Source of the DNA: CAYRHS01 sp964424125
GTDB lineage: Bacteria > Actinomycetota > Acidimicrobiia > IMCC26256 > JAOSJL01
Assembly: GCA_964424125.1 (NCBI GenBank)
Contig: CAYRHS010000008.1
Coordinates: forward strand, 1 to 36,767
Length of the DNA: 36,767 bases
Reading direction: 5' to 3'
The notes under the pieces are model-generated. The model was not told where the DNA came from, searched no databases, and was given only the letters and a program-made list of their open reading frames with translations. Positions 32,261-36,767 of the stretch are shown here, one piece after another. The translations under genes and the position numbers were made by a program. Numbering within the stretch: position 1 is the stretch's first letter; each line of letters starts with the position of its first letter.

Positions 32261-32959
32261 TCAGCAGAACAGGCGGCCTCGGGGCGGGTCGAGCGTCCGC
32301 CAGGGCAAGCCGGCCATGAAGATCCACGACCGTCGGTGGATCGTGCTCGGGCCGTAGGCGAGCAGGGCGCTGCGATGTACGGGGGCCCGGTAGCCGCGGT
32401 TCGACTCGAATCCGTAGGCGGGGAAGTGCTCGGCCTCGGCGGCCATCATCGCGTCGCGAGTCACCTTGGCCACGCACGACGCGGCTGCGACGGCGAGCGA
32501 CGTCACGTCGGCCTTCACGATCGTGTGGACCCGCCCGCCGAGGTCCAGGTAGTCGAACGTTCCGTCCAGGATGATGCGATCGGGCTCGAAGCCCGCACGC
32601 GCGAGCTCCGCCAGGGCACGGTGGCCGGCGGCTCGCAGCGCGGCCGTCATGCCGAGCTCGTCGCACTCCTCGTGGCTCGCGTGGCCGATCCCGACCGCCG
32701 GAGCCCACGCCCGTACTGCTTCGGCCGCCACCTCCCGTTGTGGTGCCGTCAGCAGCTTCGAGTCGCGCACGGTTCGCAGGGCGCGAGTGCGTTTCGGTGC
32801 CGCGACCACAGCTGCCACCGTGACCGGTCCGGCCCACGCACCCCGGCCGACCTCGTCGATCCCGCAGATGACCCGATCGCCGGCCCGGCGGTGCGCATTC
32901 TCGATCCGCAGGGTGGGCGGCGCGGTGACCACGGCGCGAAAGCTACCAAGCGGCTCCAC
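32261..32959 (-). CDS. rnhB: Ribonuclease HII
   Basis: RNase HII cuts the RNA strand of RNA/DNA hybrids and starts removal of single ribonucleotides from DNA. The 232-residue frame has the signature GIDEVGRGAWAGPVTVAAVV with D35 and E36, the third acidic residue D132 in ILDGTFDYL and the fourth, D151, in KADVTSLAVAAASCVAKVTRD. The tyrosine of the GRG/Tyr module is in ESNRGYRAPVH. The 5' end is uncertain: GTG 32959 gives the length above, and a GTG nine codons later is equally possible because the first residues are not conserved. It is divergent from the DUF1918-like gene. Confidence 0.93.
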   Translation of the reverse strand: MEPLGSFRAVVTAPPTLRIENAHRRAGDRVICGIDEVGRGAWAGPVTVAAVVAAPKRTRALRTVRDSKLLTAPQREVAAEAVRAWAPAVGIGHASHEECDELGMTAALRAAGHRALAELARAGFEPDRIILDGTFDYLDLGGRVHTIVKADVTSLAVAAASCVAKVTRDAMMAAEAEHFPAYGFESNRGYRAPVHRSALLAYGPSTIHRRSWIFMAGLPWRTLDPPRGRLFC

Positions 32960-33002
32960 GAACGCCCCGTACCCCCGGGTGGGGGCCGGTTACGATCCTG
33001 CC

Positions 33003-33209
33003 GTGGAAGAGGGAAGCCGCGTCGAGGTCCGGTCGAGCTACGACGACCGTTTCTCGCGGGGCTTCGAGATCGTCGAGATCGTCACCGACGGCGCGGGCCC
33101 TCCCCGGTACCGTGTCCGCCGTCGTTCGGACGGCTTCGTGCTCCCCGCCCTCTTCGCGGCGGACGACGTCCGCGAGGACCGCCGTCGCAACGCCCTCTGG
33201 TGGCATTGA
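33003..33209 (+). CDS. Small DUF1918-like beta-barrel protein
   Basis: A 68-residue protein from GTG 33003, divergent from rnhB with 43 bases between the starts. It reads as a small SH3-like barrel: GSRVEVRSSYDD, GFEIVEIV, PPRYRVRRRSDGFVLPALFAADDV. This resembles the DUF1918 family of short actinobacterial proteins with (G)xxVEVV...PPYxVRWxDG, whose function is unknown. The GC-ending codon pattern supports a real gene. The longer upstream frame is antisense to rnhB and unlikely to be translated. A weak inverted repeat (33217-33224 with 33259-33266) follows the stop. Confidence 0.6.
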   Translation: MEEGSRVEVRSSYDDRFSRGFEIVEIVTDGAGPPRYRVRRRSDGFVLPALFAADDVREDRRRNALWWH

Positions 33210-33283
33210 AGGGCGGGAGGATGCGTTGGGTGAGGAGGACTGAGCCCGCGGCGCACGTGCATCCTCGCTGAGCCCGACCGACG

Positions 33284-33571
33284 TCAGGATCGGAGCGTGG
33301 CGACGAACTCGTCGATCGGGATCGCCTGGAGCGTGGTCGTGCGCATCGTGCCCCGAGCCGCGAGATCGACGGCGGCCTTCGCCATCGTCTGCTCGTCGGG
33401 AGCTTCGATGACGTTGAGGAAGTCGTACTGACCCATGAGCGCGTACTGCGCGACGACCTTGAGGCCGAAGGACTCGACCTCCTCCTTCACCGCCTGGATG
33501 CGGTCCGGGTTCTCACGGATGGTGGCCCAACCGTCGGGGCCGATCGTGCTGAGCATGGCGTAGGTCGGCAT
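33284..33571 (-). CDS. GYD-domain protein
   Basis: A 95-residue single-domain protein of the GYD family, named for a conserved Gly-Tyr-Asp. Here the motif reads MGQYDFLNVIEAPDE, preceded by the typical opening (YAMLSTIGPDGWATIRENPDRI) and EEVESFGLKVVAQYAL. The fold is a ferredoxin-like dimer; the biochemical function is unknown. ATG 33571 follows the stop of the RpiB-like gene by 11 bases, so the two probably form an operon. No catalytic residues are recognised. Confidence 0.85.
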   Translation of the reverse strand: MPTYAMLSTIGPDGWATIRENPDRIQAVKEEVESFGLKVVAQYALMGQYDFLNVIEAPDEQTMAKAAVDLAARGTMRTTTLQAIPIDEFVATLRS

Positions 33572-33582
33572 GGCGAGCGAGC

Positions 33583-34032
33583 CTAGGCGCGTCCGACACC
33601 GTCGCGCTCGGGTGGCTCCAACCGGGCGATGTTGTCGGCTTCACCCGGGTCGGGCTCACCTTCGAACCACGCATCGAGCATCTCCCGGGCCACTTCCGGG
33701 CTGGTCAATCTGAGGCCCATCACGAGGACGTTGGCGTCGTTCCACTTCCGCGCCCCGGCCGCCGTGCCGGCGTCCGTGCAGAGCGCCGCTCGCACGCGCG
33801 GAACCTTGTTGGCCGCGATCGACGCGCCCGTTCCCGTCCAGCAGAAGAGCACCCCCGAGTCGACGTCACCCTCGGCCACCGCTCGGCCGACGAGCTGGCC
33901 GACCTCGACCCATTCCTCGGACCCGCCACCCGGCGGGCCGACGAGCACGACCTCGTGGCCGCGGCTGCGCAGGTCCTCGGCGACGGCATCGACGACGCCT
34001 GCGCGTTCGTCGGACCCGAGCGCCACCCGCAC
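33583..34032 (-). CDS. RpiB/LacA/LacB-family sugar-phosphate isomerase-like protein
   Basis: A 149-residue protein of the ribose-5-phosphate isomerase B family. The phosphate loop and catalytic cysteine are clear: VLFCWTGTGASIAANKVPRVRAALC, with C64 equivalent to C66 of E. coli RpiB. KWNDANVLVMGLRLTS is the second family motif. Two histidines used by RpiB for ring opening and phosphate binding are changed: the GSDHAG motif is GSDERA (E9 for His), and the HNDANVL histidine is W97. It may therefore act on a different sugar phosphate or not be an isomerase. The length is normal. It is upstream of the GYD gene. Confidence 0.8.
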   Translation of the reverse strand: MRVALGSDERAGVVDAVAEDLRSRGHEVVLVGPPGGGSEEWVEVGQLVGRAVAEGDVDSGVLFCWTGTGASIAANKVPRVRAALCTDAGTAAGARKWNDANVLVMGLRLTSPEVAREMLDAWFEGEPDPGEADNIARLEPPERDGVGRA

Positions 34033-34077
34033 GCCCCCATCGTAAGCGGCTGCGGACCGCCGGCAGCCGAGCGCCGC

Positions 34078-34329
34078 TCAGCCTGTGAACCGGGGCTCGG
34101 CGGGGACTGCTTCGGCCGGGCGCGCACCGCCGGGGATCGTCGGGACGGCGATGCCCGAGCGGAACGACGCTTGCGCGAGCTCAGCGCGCGAGCCGAAGCG
34201 CAGAACGGCGACCGCCTCCGTGTCGCAATGGGGGAACCTGACCTCGAACGAAGCAGCCGGTGACGCCGACGCGGGCTCGAGCGTGACCGGCAGCTCCGAC
34301 GTCTCGCCCGTCTCGGGCGAGACGACGGC
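34078..34329 (-). pseudogene. Start-less coding-like ORF directly behind the SOD stop codon
   Basis: This 300-base stretch between SOD and the RpiB-like gene holds an 83-codon frame in phase with SOD immediately after its TGA. It includes ETGETSELPVTLEPASASP, FEVRFPHCDTEAVAVLRFGS and ASFRSGIAVPTIPGG, and ends at a TGA (34078-34080). Third positions are almost all G or C, as in real genes here, but there is no ATG or GTG. I do not recognise the protein. It may be the tail of a lost gene or, less likely, a read-through extension of SOD. Confidence 0.35.
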
Positions 34330-34941
34330 TCAGGGGAGCTCCACCGAGCGTGCGCGTGTGAACCGCTCCGCGACGTCGGCCCAGTTGACGATGTTCCAGA
34401 ACGCGTCGACCCAGTCGGCCTTGACGTTCTTGAACTGGAGGTAGAAGGCGTGCTCCCACATGTCGAGCACGAGCAGCGGGATCGTGCCGTTGCCGATGTT
34501 CCCCTGGTGGTCGTAGACCTGCTCCACCACGAGCCGGCGGCCGAGAGGCTCCCACGCCAGAGCCCCCCACCCGGAGCCCTGCACGCCCAGCGCGGCCTGG
34601 TTCAGCTGGCCGCGGAAGCTCTCGAAGGTGCCGAAGTGCTCGGTGATGGCCGCGTCGAGGTCTCCGGCGGGCTTGTCACCGCCGTCAGGGCTCATGTTCT
34701 TCCAGAACAGCGAGTGCAGCACGTGACCCGAGACGTGGAACGCGAGGTTCTTCTCGAGCTGGTTGATCGTCCCGAAATCGTCCTTCGCTCGCGCTTGGGT
34801 GAGCTTCTCGAGCGTCGTGTTGGCGCCCTTCACGTAGGCGGCGTGATGCTTGTCGTGGTGCAGCTCGACGATCTCACCTGAGTAGTGGGGCTCGAGGGCG
34901 GCGTAGTCGTAGGGCAGATCGGGGAGCTCGTAGTCGGCCAT
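34330..34941 (-). CDS. Superoxide dismutase (Fe/Mn family)
   Basis: A 203-residue cytoplasmic superoxide dismutase. ATG 34941 is preceded by GAAAGGAA and gives the standard start ADYELPDLPYDYAALEPHYSGE. Metal ligands are H28 (ELHHDKHH), H76 (HVLHSLFW), D160 and H164 (DMWEHAFYLQ). The region VYDHQGN...IPLLVLDMWEHAFYLQFKNVKADWVDAFWNIVNWADV closely follows mycobacterial SodA, including the DHQ segment whose histidine (H145) is found in the iron enzyme of M. tuberculosis. Fe or Mn use cannot be settled by sequence. It is divergent from the aconitase relic; a palindrome lies in the intergenic region. Confidence 0.95.
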   Translation of the reverse strand: MADYELPDLPYDYAALEPHYSGEIVELHHDKHHAAYVKGANTTLEKLTQARAKDDFGTINQLEKNLAFHVSGHVLHSLFWKNMSPDGGDKPAGDLDAAITEHFGTFESFRGQLNQAALGVQGSGWGALAWEPLGRRLVVEQVYDHQGNIGNGTIPLLVLDMWEHAFYLQFKNVKADWVDAFWNIVNWADVAERFTRARSVELP

Positions 34942-34979
34942 CGCGGGTTCCTTTCGGCGAACACGACGTCTTCGTAGGA

Positions 34980-34996
34980 CGCGGGTATACCCCGCG
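34980..34996. promoter_or_regulatory. Palindrome between SOD and aconitase remnant
   Basis: CGCGGGTATACCCCGCG is an almost perfect inverted repeat (one extra C) centred on TATA, 39 bases before the SOD start and 64 before the aconitase start. On the SOD strand, TATACC could be a -10 element. It might be an operator or simply a promoter inside a symmetric sequence. Confidence 0.4.
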
Positions 34997-35059
34997 AACC
35001 ACTGGGTAAACCAATGTGCAGAGCGCGTACGCCGCGTCGACGGCAGAAAGGGCGCCTCG

Positions 35060-35978
35060 ATGGGACGCAGCGCGGCCCGAAAGCTGGTCGACGAGCACTT
35101 GGTCGAGGGTGAGCCCGTCGCGGGCTCCGAGATCGGGCTCCGCATCGACCAGACCCTCACGCAGGACGCCACGGGCACGACGGTCATGCTCGAGCTCGAG
35201 GCCATGGGGCTCGACCGGGCCCGGACCGATCTGTCGGCACAGTACGTGGACCACGACCTCGTCCAGACCGACTTCCGTAACGCCGACGATCACCTGTTCC
35301 TGCGGCCGGCTCGCTCGGCATGCTCGCGATCGGCGCCGGTGGTCTCGAGGTCGCGCTGGCGATCGCCAACATGGGCGCGGAGCTCGGTGCGACCACTACG
35401 GTGTTCCCTTCCGACGACGAGACCCGGCGCTTCCTCCGTAGCGAGGGCCGCGAAGCGGACTGGAGCGAGCTGACGGCCGACGACGACGCGACCTACGACC
35501 GGGTGTCGTTCGACGTCGATCCCACGTCGCGCCAGACGCTCGAGGTCCTCGCTTCCGAGAGCTACCTGCTCAAGCTAATCGGCGCCGGCGCCCGGCTCCA
35601 CCAGGCGAGCTGCAACGGATGCATCGGCATGGGCCAGGCTCCTGCCAGCGGCACGATCAGCCTGCGCACCGTGCCCCGGAACTTCCCGGGCCGCTCGGGG
35701 ACCCCAGGAGCTACGCGCGCATCCACTGGCAGAACTTGACGAACTTCGGAGTCTTGCCACTCGTCCTTGGTGAACCTGAGGACTACGAGCGCATCGAGGT
35801 CGGCGACGAGCTCGAGCTCCCCGCGATCCGTCGACGCCTGGAGGCCGACGAGGAGCTCGTGCTCGACAACCGTACCCGGGGCGAGCGCTACGCGATGCGC
35901 CACACGCTCACGAGGCGACAGCTGGACATGATCCTCGCGGGCAGCCTCATCAACCTCGTTCGCGACGGCTCAAGCTGA
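35060..35978 (+). pseudogene. Aconitate hydratase, multiply deleted and frameshifted
   Basis: About 920 bases hold pieces of the roughly 640-residue bacterial aconitase. Frame 1 (35060 to about 35305, with ribosome site AGAAAGGG and ATG) gives the N-terminus: VDEHLVEGEPVAGSEIGL, IDQTLTQDATGTTVML and YVDHDLVQ...NADDHLF. Frame 2 (about 35305-35700) gives GSLGMLAIGAGGLEVALAI, then NMGAELGATTTVFPSDDETRRFLRSEG, then LIGAGARL and CNGCIGMGQAPASG. Frame 3 (about 35700-35978) gives YARIHWQNLTNFGVLPL and the C-terminus. The blocks are in the correct order, but about half the enzyme is missing, including the middle with the first Fe-S cysteine (CIGSCTN). Only C-x-x-C remains, so it cannot be active. Confidence 0.85.
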
Positions 35979-36522
35979 CGCTCGACACGAAACTCCCGTC
36001 TGTGCCCACTCGAGTCAAGCAGACGGCCCCCGCCTCGAGCAGGACACGGGCCACGCCGCCGACACGTGCGTCGTTGTCGAGGTGGACCCCCACCACCGTG
36101 AGCCCGTCGGAGACAGCACGGGCCACGAATCGCCAACCGTCGTCGTGCGAGACGCCAGGGAGCAGGTCCGCGGTGGCCGGTCCGTCGTCCGTCACAACCG
36201 ACGCGGCGAGCATCTCCACCAACAGCCCCGTGCCGACGAACCGGCCCAGCTGAGGCGCTTCCACGACAATGGCGTCGGGCGCCGCCTCGTCTCGAGGGCT
36301 CCGACCCGGAGGCGCCGGCGCGACCATCCCGGTCGTCCCCAAGTGCTCGAGCGGCAAGTTCGCATCGTCGGCGACGATCCGACCGAGGGTCGAGATCCGA
36401 CGCGGCCGGACCTCGACCGGTCCGGTGCCGAAGCAGTCGAGTGCGTCTCCGGCATCACGGAGGTCGCGATAGCCGGCGAGGACGTTGGTGGCACTCCACG
36501 TCTTGGGCATCTCTGTGGTCAC
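35950..36522 (-). CDS. Hypothetical protein
   Basis: A 190-residue frame from GTG 36522 that I do not recognise. The sequence looks like a folded alpha/beta protein (DAIVVEAPQLGRFVGTGLLVEMLAASVVTDDG, DGWRFVARAVSDGLTVVGVHLDNDARVGGVARVLLEAG), with no signal peptide, membrane segment or familiar catalytic motif. It contains three cysteines (not clustered) and a short proline-rich stretch (PAPPGRSP). GC-ending codon use supports coding on this strand. Its 3' end overlaps the last 29 bases of the aconitase remnant in the opposite direction. It lies 94 bases downstream of the DUF2254-like gene in the same direction. Confidence 0.55.
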   Translation of the reverse strand: MTTEMPKTWSATNVLAGYRDLRDAGDALDCFGTGPVEVRPRRISTLGRIVADDANLPLEHLGTTGMVAPAPPGRSPRDEAAPDAIVVEAPQLGRFVGTGLLVEMLAASVVTDDGPATADLLPGVSHDDGWRFVARAVSDGLTVVGVHLDNDARVGGVARVLLEAGAVCLTRVGTDGSFVSSVSLSRRERG

Positions 36523-36616
36523 GCCTGCTCAATACCCGGGTGGCGCCGACACGAATCCCGACCGCTCAGAAGCGTCGGAAACCGACGATTTCGTCGACGC
36601 GTCCCCGCCGGGGTGG

Positions 36617-36767
36617 TCAGGCGTCGAGAGACCGGATTCGGCGTTCGAGCGCAGGACGGCGCGGGGGAAGCGCCTCGTCGCGCACGTCCTCGAGCATGTC
36701 GCGCAGCCGGCGCCGCACCCGGACGGAGTCGCTGCCCGCAACCATGATCTCGTCGACCGCCAGGTCG
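36617..36767 (-). CDS. DUF2254-like membrane protein, C-terminal end (partial)
   Basis: The last 49 residues of a gene that runs off the right edge. The piece reads DLAVDEIMVAGSDSVRVRRR, then LRDMLEDV and PPRRPALERRIRSLDA. This matches the pattern I know from the C-terminus of DUF2254 proteins (Asp-Leu-Ala-x-Asp-Glu-Ile, Ser-x-x-V-x-RRLR, PPxRRPALER), which are predicted multi-helix membrane proteins of unknown function. With so little sequence the call is tentative. Confidence 0.5.
   Translation of the reverse strand, partial: DLAVDEIMVAGSDSVRVRRRLRDMLEDVRDEALPPRRPALERRIRSLDA

Noticed and set aside
33217..33266. Inverted repeat GAGGATGC/GCATCCTC between convergent genes
   Set aside because: Only 8 bp with a 34-base loop; too weak to call a terminator with confidence.

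Overview
The window is very GC-rich and almost fully coding, with GC-ending codons and many GTG starts. A mycothiol S-conjugate amidase (Mca), a DnaE2/ImuA'/ImuB mutasome under actinobacterial LexA boxes (TCGAAC-N4-GTTCGA), a mycobacterial-type Fe/Mn superoxide dismutase, an AMIN-like lipoprotein, an SCP2-type sterol-carrier protein and a class III adenylyl cyclase with a mycobacterial-like regulatory domain all point to an actinobacterium. Acidimicrobiia or a relative is a plausible guess, not proven. The run of ten Ns inside dnaE2 shows that this is a draft assembly, probably a metagenome-assembled genome.

Layout. 1-7.2 kb: the tail of an acyl-CoA dehydrogenase, a 2OG-oxygenase-like protein, a coupled nuclease/PAP2/quinone-reductase operon (+), leucine dehydrogenase and an AMIN-like lipoprotein (-), then thiolase and YdjC-like deacetylase (+). 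7.2-11 kb (-): SCP2 protein, mca, adenylyl cyclase, acyl-CoA dehydrogenase. 11-18.3 kb: VanW-family protein (+), an orphan AI-2E-transporter tail, a CtpE-like P-type ATPase (-) and a GNAT/acyl-CoA-synthetase fusion (+). 18.3-21.4 kb (-): a duplicated MgtE transporter coupled to a duplicated PhoU/RCK_C protein, then a small membrane protein preceded by a 15-codon hydrophobic ORF. 21.5-30.4 kb (-): beta-propeller lipoprotein, dnaE2, an unrecognised start-less ORF, imuB and imuA'. 30.4-36.8 kb: CBS protein, secreted M15-like peptidase, Nfu_N-like protein, RNase HII, a small DUF1918-like protein, GYD protein, RpiB-like protein, SOD, a shredded aconitase pseudogene, an unknown ORF and the end of a DUF2254-like gene.

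How the genes fit together. ImuA', ImuB and DnaE2 form the SOS-induced translesion mutasome; imuA'-imuB and dnaE2 each carry their own LexA box, and ImuB keeps a QLGFWG clamp-binding motif. The MgtE/PhoU-RCK_C pair looks like a divalent-cation transporter with a cytoplasmic regulatory partner. Acyl-CoA dehydrogenases, thiolase, SCP2 protein and the acyl-CoA-synthetase-like fusion indicate lipid and CoA metabolism.

The most unusual content is a set of eroded or collapsed loci: an aconitase reduced from about 640 codons to five conserved blocks in three frames, an AI-2E transporter reduced to its last helices, a start-less ORF between imuB and dnaE2, and a coding-like ORF directly behind the SOD stop codon. 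Several convergent gene pairs also end in hairpins whose stems contain the stop codons.
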